A DNA stretch of 27,228 bases, taken from positions 1-27,228 of the forward strand of contig CAAEEV010000089.1 in assembly GCA_900754955.1 (NCBI GenBank), in the 5' to 3' direction. This stretch comes from Eggerthellaceae bacterium. GTDB lineage: Bacteria > Actinomycetota > Coriobacteriia > Coriobacteriales > Eggerthellaceae. Position 1 is the stretch's first letter, and the number at the start of each line of letters is the position of its first letter. The notes under the pieces were generated by a model. The model saw nothing but the letters and a program-made list of their open reading frames with translations, was not told the DNA's origin and did not search any database. This document shows, in pieces, positions 16,206-23,730 of the stretch. Position numbers and translations under genes: made by a program.

Positions 16206-16895
16206 CTACAGCAGCTCGGTCGGCTCCTTGACGGCATCGTCCGAGTATACCTCATGCACGCCCGTCACACGGAACACCGCCCAGCTGGCGATGCGCTGGG
16301 CGTCGTCGCCCATGCGCTCGAAGTACTTGGCGACCATGAGCAGCTCGGGCAGGTGCGTCGCGTCGGAGTCGGTGGCGCGAATGAGCTCGACGACGGCCGC
16401 CTCCGCCTTGTGGTAGAGCGCGTCGATCTCGTCATCGGCGGCGTACACCTGACGCGCAGCCTCCTCGTCGGAGTTGAGGAAGGCCGCCGTGGCCTGCTCG
16501 ATCATGTTCGCGACCTTCTCGGCCGACGCGCTCAGCTCGTCGCCGATCTTGGCGATCGTCTCCTGCGGGATGCTGAGCGCGAGGTACGCCACCTCGCGCG
16601 TCATGCCGCCCACGTGCGTGAGATCGGACACGAGGCGGAACGCGCCCGACACGAAGCGCAGATCGTCGGCCACGAGGGGCTGCTGAAGGAGCATCGCGTC
16701 GAGGCATCCGTCCTCGATCGCGGAGCGCAGATGGCGCTCGGCCTTCGCGCCCTGCATGATGCCCTCGGCCGCTCCCGCGTCGCCGGCGAGCGCGAGGCCG
16801 GCCGCGCGGATGTCGGCCGCCGCCTTGTCGGACATGCGCTGGATGCTCGAGTTGAGGTCCTCCAGTTGCTTGATGTACTTGCTGCGGGTCTGCAT
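16206..16895 (-). CDS. phoU: PhoU phosphate-signalling protein
   Basis: A 229-residue all-helical cytosolic protein that links the Pst transporter to the sensor kinase and holds phosphate signalling off when phosphate is plentiful. The family has two three-helix repeats, each with a metal-binding motif like ExxxD. Repeat two is intact (FERMGDDAQRIA, E193, D197, D198). Repeat one reads SDLTHVGGMTR (90-100), with the usual ERIGD acidic residues replaced, so one metal cluster may be weakened. The ATG shares one base with the upstream pstB stop (TGATG). Length is normal. Confidence 0.93.
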   Translation of the reverse strand: MQTRSKYIKQLEDLNSSIQRMSDKAAADIRAAGLALAGDAGAAEGIMQGAKAERHLRSAIEDGCLDAMLLQQPLVADDLRFVSGAFRLVSDLTHVGGMTREVAYLALSIPQETIAKIGDELSASAEKVANMIEQATAAFLNSDEEAARQVYAADDEIDALYHKAEAAVVELIRATDSDATHLPELLMVAKYFERMGDDAQRIASWAVFRVTGVHEVYSDDAVKEPTELL

Positions 16896-17707
16896 CAGCC
16901 AAACCTTCCTGTCAGATATTCCTGGGTACGTTTCTCCTGGGGTGCCGAGAACAGCTGCTTGGTCGGCGCCACCTCGACGAGCTCGCCGAGGTAGAAGAAC
17001 GCCGTCTGCTCGGCAACGCGGCGCGCCTGCTGCATGTTGTGCGTCACCACCACGACGGTGCGCTCGCGCGCGAGCTCCATCATGAGCTCCTCCACAAGGC
17101 CCGTCGAAATGGGGTCGAGCGCACTCGTGGGCTCGTCCATGAGCAGCACGCGCGGGCTCACCGCAAGCGCGCGGGCGATGCAGAGGCGCTGCTGCTGGCC
17201 GCCCGAGATGCCGAGGCCGCTCTGGTCGAGCTTGTCCTTCACCTCATCCCAGAGGCCCGCGTCACGCAGGCTACGCTCGACGATCTCCTCGCTCTCCTCG
17301 CGGGAAAGGCGCCCCATGCGGCGCGGCCCGTACAGGATGTTGTCGCGGATGCTCATCGGGAAGGGGTTGGGGTGCTGGAACACCATGCCCACCTTCACGC
17401 GCAGCTCGTTGGCGTCGCCCTCGAACACGTTGCGCCCGTCGATCTCCACAAGGCCCTCCACGCGCACGCTCGGCACGAAGTCGCACATGCGGTTGAACAC
17501 GCGCAGAAGCGTCGACTTGCCGCAGCCCGACGGGCCGATGAAGGCCGTGACCTTCTTCTCGGGGATGTCGAACGAGATGTTCTTGAGCGCCTGGAAGTCG
17601 TCGTACCACAGGTTGAAGTCGCGCACGCGCACCATCGGTTGGGCGCCGGCGAGATCCTCGCCCGCGCGATCGAGGCCCGCAAGGGCCGTCTGGTTCGTCT
17701 CGGCCAT
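16895..17707 (-). CDS. pstB: Phosphate ABC transporter ATPase PstB (first-listed copy, distal in operon)
   Basis: A 270-residue ATPase that powers phosphate import by PstCA. Walker A is GPSGCGKST (58-66); the signature is ISGGQQQR; Walker B is [13 protein letters not shown]; the switch His is in VVTHNMQQ. The ATG at 17705-17707 overlaps the stop of the preceding pstB by one base (TAATG). The frame is open further upstream through that gene, but the overlap and N-terminus fix this start. About 25 residues precede the domain. Closely related to the pstB before it; both have all ATPase motifs, so they may act as a heterodimer. Confidence 0.95.
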   Translation of the reverse strand: MAETNQTALAGLDRAGEDLAGAQPMVRVRDFNLWYDDFQALKNISFDIPEKKVTAFIGPSGCGKSTLLRVFNRMCDFVPSVRVEGLVEIDGRNVFEGDANELRVKVGMVFQHPNPFPMSIRDNILYGPRRMGRLSREESEEIVERSLRDAGLWDEVKDKLDQSGLGISGGQQQRLCIARALAVSPRVLLMDEPTSALDPISTGLVEELMMELARERTVVVVTHNMQQARRVAEQTAFFYLGELVEVAPTKQLFSAPQEKRTQEYLTGRFG

Positions 17708-18537
17708 TAGCTGAACCTCCCCGTCAGGTAGTCGGACAGACGCTGGTCCTTCGGCGCGTTGAAGATCTGCTTCGTGTCGCCGGTCTCCACCATGTCGCCG
17801 AGGTAGAAGAACGCCGTGCGATCGGAGACGCGCGTCGCCTGCTCCATGTTGTGCGTCACGATGATGGCGCAGATGCCGGTCGAGGCGATGGAGCGGATCG
17901 TTTCCTCGATCGTGAACGTCGAGATGGGGTCGAGCGCCGAGCACGGCTCGTCGAACAGCACCACGTCCGGGTGCATGGCGAGCGTGCGCGCGATGCAGAG
18001 GCGCTGCTGCTGGCCGCCCGACAGCGCATGCGCGCTGCGATCGAGCTTGTCCTTCACCTCGTCCCAGAGCGCGCCTGCGCGCAGCGAGCTCTCCACGAGC
18101 TCGTCGGCCTCGTCTTTGGTCTTCACGAGACCGTGACGCTTCGGCGCGAACAGGATGTTGTCGCGGATCGACTTGCGGAAGGGCGTGGGCTGCTGGAACA
18201 CCATGCCGATCGACTTGCGCAGCTCGAAGAGGTTCTCCTTGGGCGTGTTGATATTGCGTTCGTGGTAGAGGATCTCGCCGCCGACCTTGCACTTGGGAAT
18301 CTCGCGGTTCATGAGGTTGAGGCAGCGCAGAAACGTCGACTTGCCGCAGCCCGACGGGCCAATGAGAGCCGTCACCTGGCCGGCGCCGAACGTGAGCGTC
18401 GTACCGTGGAGCGCCTCATGACCGTCGTAGGACACGGTGACGTCCTTCGTCTGGATGAGCGTAGGATGCACGGCGGACGTCTCCGCGACGCTCATCGCGT
18501 CGGCGGTGCGTTCCGTCTGAGAGAGCTGATCCGTCAT
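17707..18537 (-). CDS. pstB: Phosphate ABC transporter ATPase PstB (second copy, proximal in operon)
   Basis: A 276-residue ATPase paralogous to its downstream neighbour. It has [38 protein letters not shown] and IIVTHNMEQ, and both copies end in a LTGRF motif. Walker B carries EPCSALD where PstB usually has EPTSALD. An N-terminal extension of about 28 residues is Thr/Ser-rich. The ATG at 18535-18537 overlaps the pstA stop by four bases (ATGA), so translation is coupled. Confidence 0.95.
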   Translation of the reverse strand: MTDQLSQTERTADAMSVAETSAVHPTLIQTKDVTVSYDGHEALHGTTLTFGAGQVTALIGPSGCGKSTFLRCLNLMNREIPKCKVGGEILYHERNINTPKENLFELRKSIGMVFQQPTPFRKSIRDNILFAPKRHGLVKTKDEADELVESSLRAGALWDEVKDKLDRSAHALSGGQQQRLCIARTLAMHPDVVLFDEPCSALDPISTFTIEETIRSIASTGICAIIVTHNMEQATRVSDRTAFFYLGDMVETGDTKQIFNAPKDQRLSDYLTGRFS

Positions 18538-19454
18538 TCGCGCGTCAGCCTCCTTTCAAGAGCCTTGCCCACCAGGCGGGCGATGATGTTGAAGGCCAGG
18601 ATGCACACGATGAGCACAGCCGCCGTGCCGTTGGACACGGCCTCGAGATCGGGCACCACGCCTTCGCTGTTGATCTTCCAGATGTGAACGGCGAGCGTCT
18701 CGGCGGGGCGGAAGATGTTCCACGGACACGCTGGGCTCGACAGGTCGAAGCACGTGAAGTCGAGCGAGGGAGCCGACTGGCCCGCCGTGTAGATGAGCGC
18801 CGCAGCCTCGCCGAACACGCGGCCGGCCGACAGTACGATGCCCGTCACGATGGCAGGCATGGCCACGGGCAGCAGCACGTGGATGGTCGTCTCCCAGCGC
18901 GTGAGGCCCATGGCGAGCGCCGCGTCGCGCTGCGAGCGGGGCACATCCTCGAGCGCCTGCTGGATGACGCGCACGAGGATGGGGATGTTGAACATCGTGA
19001 GCGCGATGGCACCCGAGATGATCGAGAAGCCCCAGCCCATCATGAGCACGAAGAACAGGAAGCCGAAGAGGCCGACCACGATGGAGGGAAGCGAGGACAG
19101 CGTTTCGATGAGCGTCTTCGCCGTCGACGTGACCCAGTTCTCGGGCGCGTACTCCGCAAGGAAGATCGCCGCGCCGAGCGAGATCGGCACTGAGATGATG
19201 AGCGTGAGCACGAGCAGGTAGAACGAGTTGAAGAGCTCGGGCCCGATGCCGCCGCCCGCCTTGAACTGCTCGGGGTCGCCCGTGAGGAAGTTGATGTCGA
19301 AGAGCTTGCCCGCACCCGACACGAGGATGTAGATCACGATCGCGGCGAGCATGAGGAGCACGAGCGCGACGATAGCCGTAAGAACGCCCGTGGCCACCTT
19401 GTCCTGCGCGTTGATGCGGCGAACGTGCGCCGCCATGTCGAGCTGTCTAGCCAC
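18534..19454 (-). CDS. pstA: Phosphate ABC transporter permease PstA
   Basis: A 306-residue inner-membrane permease, one half of the phosphate channel with PstC. Six or so membrane helices are visible, with the cytosolic EAA-like loop AALAMGLTRWETTIHVLLPVA near residues 180-200 that docks the ATPase. A loop of about 30 polar residues containing two Cys follows GQSAPSLDF. Start is GTG at 19452-19454, overlapping the pstC stop by 8 bases; an internal ATG six codons on would avoid overlap but lacks a ribosome site. Confidence 0.94.
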   Translation of the reverse strand: MARQLDMAAHVRRINAQDKVATGVLTAIVALVLLMLAAIVIYILVSGAGKLFDINFLTGDPEQFKAGGGIGPELFNSFYLLVLTLIISVPISLGAAIFLAEYAPENWVTSTAKTLIETLSSLPSIVVGLFGFLFFVLMMGWGFSIISGAIALTMFNIPILVRVIQQALEDVPRSQRDAALAMGLTRWETTIHVLLPVAMPAIVTGIVLSAGRVFGEAAALIYTAGQSAPSLDFTCFDLSSPACPWNIFRPAETLAVHIWKINSEGVVPDLEAVSNGTAAVLIVCILAFNIIARLVGKALERRLTRE

Positions 19455-20367
19455 GGTGCTTCGCCCCCTTGTGTCCGATGATGTGAATGATGAGGATGAA
19501 GATGAGCGACATGACCATCAGCAGCAGCGCAAGCGACCAGAGCACGTTGTTGTATACCGTGCCCATCGCCTCGTTGCCCATGCCCATGGTGAGCACCGAG
19601 GTGAGCGTCGCCGCCGGCGTGAACAGCGAGTCGGGCATCTGAGCGGCGTTGCCGATGACCATCTGCACCGCAAGCGCCTCGCCGAACGCGCGCGTCATGC
19701 CGAGGATGACGGCGGTGAGCAGCGAGGGCAGCGCGCTGCGCAGCACCACGTTCCACACCGTCTGCCAACGCGTGCAGCCGAGGGCGTAGGAGCCTTCGCG
19801 GTACTCACGCGGCACGGCGGCGAGCGCGTCGATCGACAGCGAGGTGACGGTCGGCAGGATCATCACCGCGAGCACGATCGAGCCCGAGAAGATGCCGTAG
19901 CCCGTGATGCCGGCGCCGAACATGCCCGCAACATCGCGCGTGCAGGCGACGATGACCGTGAGGCCGATGAGGCCGTAGACAACCGACGGGATACCCACGA
20001 GCAGCTCGATGAGGGGCTGGAAGACGCGACGCCCGAAACCGGGGGCGATCTCCACGACGAAGATCGCGCTTCCGATGGCGATCGGCAGCGCGAAGATGGT
20101 CGAGAGGATGGTGACGGCGAACGAGCCCGTGATCATGGGCAGCGCGCCCACGGTGGGCATGCCGTTCTCGTCCATCTGATGGGGGTTCCACTCGGTTCCC
20201 GTCAGGAACCCGAAAAAGTTGATGCCGTCCACGGTGAACGTCGAAATACCGCGGGAGGCAACCATTGCGACGAGCGTCACAACAAGAAGCGCCACGAGCG
20301 CGATGCACGCACCCGTGACGCCCTGTCCGATCCGCTCGACGCGATGCTTAGGCAGCTGAAGCGCCAT
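19447..20367 (-). CDS. pstC: Phosphate ABC transporter permease PstC
   Basis: A 306-residue inner-membrane permease with about six helices. After the first helix an outer loop holds the usual FFGFLTGTEWNP segment. The docking loop AALALGCTRWQ-type sequence (SYALGCTRWQTVWNVVLRSA) is near residue 195-215. ATG at 20365-20367 follows AAAGGAGA. It begins 22 bp after the pstS stop and overlaps pstA. Confidence 0.95.
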   Translation of the reverse strand: MALQLPKHRVERIGQGVTGACIALVALLVVTLVAMVASRGISTFTVDGINFFGFLTGTEWNPHQMDENGMPTVGALPMITGSFAVTILSTIFALPIAIGSAIFVVEIAPGFGRRVFQPLIELLVGIPSVVYGLIGLTVIVACTRDVAGMFGAGITGYGIFSGSIVLAVMILPTVTSLSIDALAAVPREYREGSYALGCTRWQTVWNVVLRSALPSLLTAVILGMTRAFGEALAVQMVIGNAAQMPDSLFTPAATLTSVLTMGMGNEAMGTVYNNVLWSLALLLMVMSLIFILIIHIIGHKGAKHRG

Positions 20368-20389
20368 CGATCGCGTCTCCTTTCGTAGC

Positions 20390-21331
20390 CTACAGCTCGG
20401 TGACGTTGCCCTCGGCGTCCTTCTCGACCTTCATGCCGGAAACCGGGATGTAGCCGTTGGCCTCGACGAGCGAGCCCTGGACCTCCTCGCCCATCATGTA
20501 GTCGATGAAGGCCTGGGTCGCGGCATCCGGCTCAGTAGCGGTGTACATGTGCTCGTACGCCCAGATGACCCAGGAGTTGTCCTCGACGTTGGCCGTCTCG
20601 GGAGCCACGCCGTCGACGGACAGCGCCTTGATGCTGTCGTCGAAGTAGGAGAACGCGAGGTAGGAAATGGCACCCGGGGTCTCGGAGACCATCTTGGCAA
20701 CGGTGCCCGAGGAGTCCTGCTCCTGGAACGTGGCGGCTTCCTGGCCCTCGGTGAACACGGCGGCCTCGAAGACGGCACGCGTGCCGGAACCGGCCTGGCG
20801 GTTGATGACGACGATCTCGGCGTCGTTGCCGCCCACCTCGCTCCAGTTGGTCACCTCGCCGGTGAAGATCTTGGCGAGGTCGGCGAGCGCGATGTCGTCG
20901 ATGGCGACGTCGGCGTTCACCACCGGGCCCATGCCCACGACGCACACGCGGTTGTCCTTGATCTTGTTGACGTCGTCGGGGTTCTCGACCTTCTCCTCGG
21001 CGAACACGTCGGAGTTGCCGATCTGCACAGCGCCCTGGACGATCTGGGTAATGCCGGTGCCGGAGCCGCCGCCCTGAACGGTGATCTGGACGCCGGTGTT
21101 CTCCTCCATGAACTGCTCGGCAGCAGCCTCGCACAGCGGCTGGAGAGCGGTGGAGCCGACCGCCGTGATGGTGCCGGAGACCTCAGCGGCAGAGCTGGAA
21201 GCAGAGCTCGCGGCGGAGCTGCTGCTGGAGCCGTTGCTGCTGCAGCCAGCCAGGCCGAGGCCTGCGGCAGCGACAGCGGTGCCGGCAGCGATACCGACGA
21301 AGTGACGACGACTGATGGACTGACCTTGCAT
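20390..21331 (-). CDS. pstS: Phosphate-binding lipoprotein PstS with Tat-type signal
   Basis: A 313-residue extracytoplasmic phosphate receptor. The N-terminus has a twin-arginine motif SRRHFVG (7-13), a hydrophobic stretch and a lipobox LAGC with lipidation at C30. So it is probably exported folded by Tat, then lipid-anchored. A Ser/Ala spacer (31-50) follows. Phosphate-contact motifs of the family are visible: VGSTALQPL near 57-65, GGGSGTGI near 86-93 and RQAGSGTRAVFE near 178-189. ATG at 21329-21331 follows AAGGGAGA. First gene of the pst operon and preceded by a PHO-box-like site. Confidence 0.96.
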   Translation of the reverse strand: MQGQSISRRHFVGIAAGTAVAAAGLGLAGCSSNGSSSSSAASSASSSAAEVSGTITAVGSTALQPLCEAAAEQFMEENTGVQITVQGGGSGTGITQIVQGAVQIGNSDVFAEEKVENPDDVNKIKDNRVCVVGMGPVVNADVAIDDIALADLAKIFTGEVTNWSEVGGNDAEIVVINRQAGSGTRAVFEAAVFTEGQEAATFQEQDSSGTVAKMVSETPGAISYLAFSYFDDSIKALSVDGVAPETANVEDNSWVIWAYEHMYTATEPDAATQAFIDYMMGEEVQGSLVEANGYIPVSGMKVEKDAEGNVTEL

Positions 21332-21474
21332 GATAGATTATCTCCCTTCGGATTCTCTCTTCAGAAACCCTGCTTGCGTCTGCGAGCGACGCGCATGCGC
21401 ACATGACGCACGGATCTCTTTGCAGACGCGATGATACGAGCCGCATGCGCTGCGGGAGATTTCGTCAGGAAGCC

Positions 21475-21492
21475 ATGACGAGACCATGACAG
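21475..21492 (-). promoter_or_regulatory. PHO-box-like operator upstream of pstS
   Basis: On the minus strand, CTGTCAT and TCGTCAT are separated by 4 bp (GGTC). This is the 7-4-7 direct-repeat layout bound by PhoB-type regulators. The second half matches 5 of 7. It lies about 145 bp before the pstS start. TATCAT at 21431-21436 is the clearest -10 downstream, though about 38 bp from the box, so promoter geometry is not classic. Confidence 0.6.
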
Positions 21493-21529
21493 AGTTTTAC
21501 GCGCGCCTTACACAAACGCGCACGATTTG

Positions 21530-21579
21530 TTTACATTGGGCACGACGAGATGAAGCGGCTGCGCGTTCCTTTACATTGG
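21530..21579. repeat. Exact 10-bp direct repeat with 40-bp period
   Basis: TTTACATTGG occurs at 21530-21539 and 21570-21579, each preceded within a few bases by a GCGC-rich stretch. The period of 40 bp is near four helical turns and places both on the same DNA face, 40-90 bp upstream of the PHO-box-like site. The function is unknown. Confidence 0.6.
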
Positions 21580-21796
21580 CGCAGGCAGGGTGTCAGGAGA
21601 AGCGCAACGGCAAATGCGCGCATGAATCGAGGCCGAACTGCCTTGTCAACCCGTACGCGCGCATCAAGATTGCGAAGTCTGCCCGCCCCCCGCGCGCGAT
21701 AAAACGACCCGCCCCATTCGGAAGCCATCCCATGCGCTCCGCCCGCCGCTGCGTGCGCAGCAATAGAAGAGTGCGCGACACAACAACGCGAACGAA

Positions 21797-21812
21797 TGTT
21801 TCACGTGAAACA
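21797..21812. promoter_or_regulatory. parS-like ParB-binding site
   Basis: The 16-bp perfect palindrome TGTTTCACGTGAAACA is identical to the chromosomal parS consensus recognised by ParB across bacteria. It lies between the mscS-type gene and pstS, in non-coding DNA. ParB loads here and spreads to organise the origin region for segregation and SMC loading. parA/parB genes are not in the window. Confidence 0.92.
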
Positions 21813-21876
21813 TCGCGGGACGGAAGGCGAAGCGCGGAAGACGAAACGCGCGTCAGGACATCTGCTCCGTTACTTT

Positions 21877-22674
21877 TTATTTGTGGGCGTAGGGGGCGAC
21901 GGCGCGCAGAGCCGCGTCTTTCGCCGCAGCCGCCTGGTCGGCGTCTTTGACGGTGAAGGTGAGCGTGCCGCGATAGCCGAAGTCGGTCACTTCGGCGAAG
22001 AGGGCGCGCGGCGGAACTTCGAGCTCCACGACGGCTCCCGCTGCGGCAGCGGCCGCCTCCTCCATCTCGCGCGCGATGTCGGTGAGCGACGCGCCCGAAG
22101 CCGTTACCACGAGGGGGATCGACACCACGTTGAGCGGACGGAGCTTCACGAGCGCCGTGGTGTTGATGATGGAGTTGGGGATGACCACGCGCTCGCCGAG
22201 CGTGTTCTCGATGGTGGTGTGGCGCCAGGTGACGTCGCGCACGATGCCGCGCTGGCCGCCGACCTCGATGTTGTCGCCGGGCTCCACCACGCCGGTGATG
22301 CTCACCTGAATGCCGCCGATCAGGTTCGACAGCGTGTCTTGGAAGCCAAGGGAGATGGCGATGCCGCCGACGCCGAGCGCCGTGATGGCCGCGCTCACAT
22401 CGACGTTAAAGCAGCTCGAGAGAACGACGCTGAGGCCGATCACCCAGATGATGACACGGGCGATGTTGATGAAGATGCTCGAAGAAGGAATGGGCAGGTT
22501 GTCGTGGCTGAGAATCTTGCGCAGCAGCTTGGCCGCGAGGCGCGACACCACATACGTGATGACGAGCACGACCGCGACAGTGAGCGCCGTGGAGAGCCAC
22601 TCGACCTTGAAGATGCTCTGGAAGAGGGCCTGCAGCGAATCGGCTTGCTGCTCGAGCCCGTTCTCGCCGCTCAT
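21877..22674 (-). CDS. mscS: Small-conductance mechanosensitive channel, MscS family
   Basis: A 265-residue inner-membrane channel that opens under membrane tension to release solutes during osmotic downshock. Three helices are visible: about 30-52, 66-88 and 92-122. The third, pore-lining helix has Gly/Ala packing (ITALGVGGIAISLGFQD), followed by the NLIGGIQVSITG segment that starts the cytosolic beta domain (GDNIEVGGQRGIV). A C-terminal alpha/beta domain follows. Length is close to E. coli MscS (286). ATG at 22672-22674 follows GAGAGGAGAG. No operon partner is evident. Confidence 0.93.
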   Translation of the reverse strand: MSGENGLEQQADSLQALFQSIFKVEWLSTALTVAVVLVITYVVSRLAAKLLRKILSHDNLPIPSSSIFINIARVIIWVIGLSVVLSSCFNVDVSAAITALGVGGIAISLGFQDTLSNLIGGIQVSITGVVEPGDNIEVGGQRGIVRDVTWRHTTIENTLGERVVIPNSIINTTALVKLRPLNVVSIPLVVTASGASLTDIAREMEEAAAAAAGAVVELEVPPRALFAEVTDFGYRGTLTFTVKDADQAAAAKDAALRAVAPYAHK

Positions 22675-22724
22675 GGCCCGCTCTCCTCTCGACGCTGTTC
22701 CGCAGGTATTCCGACCGCTCTACC

Positions 22725-23375
22725 CTACCACGAAGCAGGCTTCTCGGGAACGAACGAGCGGGGCTTCCACAGGATCACACGATCGGAATCGCCCGCAGCA
22801 CGCATGGCGGCGAGGTCGATGAGACGCTGGTTGGAGGAGCCGCACCACTTGAGCGCGAGCGACTTGAGCGATTCGACGAAGGGGCCATCGACGAGCACGT
22901 CGATGTACGCGAGCAGGTCGCGCACGCCCTGCGGGTCGAGGTGCGCGGGGGCAGGCGCGCTGGCGGGCGCGGCAGGGCCAGCGTCAGTTGCGGCGTCGGC
23001 GATGCTCGCGGAGTCGGCATCGGCTGCGGCGGCGTCGGCTGCGCGCGCGATGCGCAGCAGATCCTCGTAGAGGTAGCCCGTGTACGCCCAGATGCCGTAG
23101 CCCTTCTCCTTGAGGCGTCGCGCGAGCTCGGCGCAGGCGACCGCCTGCTCGAACGGCTCGCCACCCGACAGCGTCACGTCGTGGATGAGGCCGTTGGCGC
23201 AGATGTCGTCGAGAACGGCGTCGACCGTAGTGAGCGTGCCGCCCTCGGCAGGCTGGCTCTCGGGGTTATGACACCCTGGGCAGTGATGCGTGCACCCCTG
23301 CACGAACACGCCGTAGCGCAAACCCGGCCCGTCGACGATCGAGTCGGGCACCGCACCGTACAGTCGAATATCCAT
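22725..23375 (-). CDS. nrdG: Anaerobic ribonucleotide reductase activase NrdG
   Basis: A 216-residue radical SAM enzyme that uses a 4Fe-4S cluster and S-adenosylmethionine to form the glycyl radical on NrdD. Cluster Cys are C28, C32 and C35 in GCTHHCPGC. TLSGGEPF (68-75) is the SAM-binding GGE motif. The ATG at 23373-23375 (MDIRLYG) is chosen because AAGGA sits 6 bp before it; an upstream frame to 23432 lacks such a site. An Ala/Asp/Pro-rich insertion (about 112-145) makes it longer than typical NrdG (about 155-175). It lies downstream of nrdD on the same strand with a repeat-filled gap. Confidence 0.92.
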   Translation of the reverse strand: MDIRLYGAVPDSIVDGPGLRYGVFVQGCTHHCPGCHNPESQPAEGGTLTTVDAVLDDICANGLIHDVTLSGGEPFEQAVACAELARRLKEKGYGIWAYTGYLYEDLLRIARAADAAAADADSASIADAATDAGPAAPASAPAPAHLDPQGVRDLLAYIDVLVDGPFVESLKSLALKWCGSSNQRLIDLAAMRAAGDSDRVILWKPRSFVPEKPASW

Positions 23376-23395
23376 CTTCATTCCTTCGTCAAAAA

Positions 23396-23573
23396 GATGA
23401 CAGGTGAGCAGGTCATTTGTCGTCTTTTGCACAGCGGCAATAGCGACAAACGGACAGGTCGTTTGTCATCAGCAGGCCGCATTGCGAACAAAAGTCAGCG
23501 AGGGACGTTGAGGAACCGAACGGGCACCTCGACGCCCCTCAGGCTGATGATAAACGACCTGTCTATTCGCCAT
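23396..23573. repeat. Dispersed copies of an 18-bp motif upstream of nrdG
   Basis: The motif GATGACAAACGACCTGTC appears reversed at 23408-23424 (diverged) and 23453-23470, and forward at 23546-23563. The latter two form a 20/21-bp inverted repeat (23453-23473 with 23543-23563). GACAAACG (23445-23452) and CGTTTGTC (23460-23467) make a tighter palindrome. AAAGTCAGCGAG also occurs twice, at 23491-23502 and 23610-23621. A related element lies at 13138-13170. Confidence 0.65.
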
Positions 23574-23622
23574 CAGGGAAGCCCACAACGTCAAGCCGCA
23601 GGTCGAGACAAAGTCAGCGAGC

Positions 23623-23717
23623 GGAGTTCTGGCACGTGCAGATGACGTGAGAGGTTCGCGAAGCCTACTTTGGTAGGCGAGCGAACCTCGGAGCGCCAGC
23701 TGTGCCGCCAGAACCCC
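23623..23717. repeat. Nested hairpin element between nrdD and nrdG
   Basis: Outer arms GGAGTTCTGGC (23623-23633) and GCCAGAACCCC (23707-23717) match with one mismatch. Inside, GAGGTTCGC (23651-23659) pairs GCGAACCTC (23681-23689) and GCCTAC (23663-23668) pairs GTAGGC (23673-23678) around TTTG. All arms are colinear, so the whole can fold as one long interrupted hairpin. It begins just after the nrdD stop and has no T run, so it may be a mobile-type palindromic repeat or a 3' stabilising structure. Confidence 0.65.
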
Positions 23718-23730
23718 GCGCAGCGTCGGC

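Noticed and set aside
16895..18292. Extended pstB frame of 465 residues
   Set aside because: The upstream part is out-of-frame reading through the other pstB. The one-base TAATG overlap and standard N-terminus fix the start at 17707.
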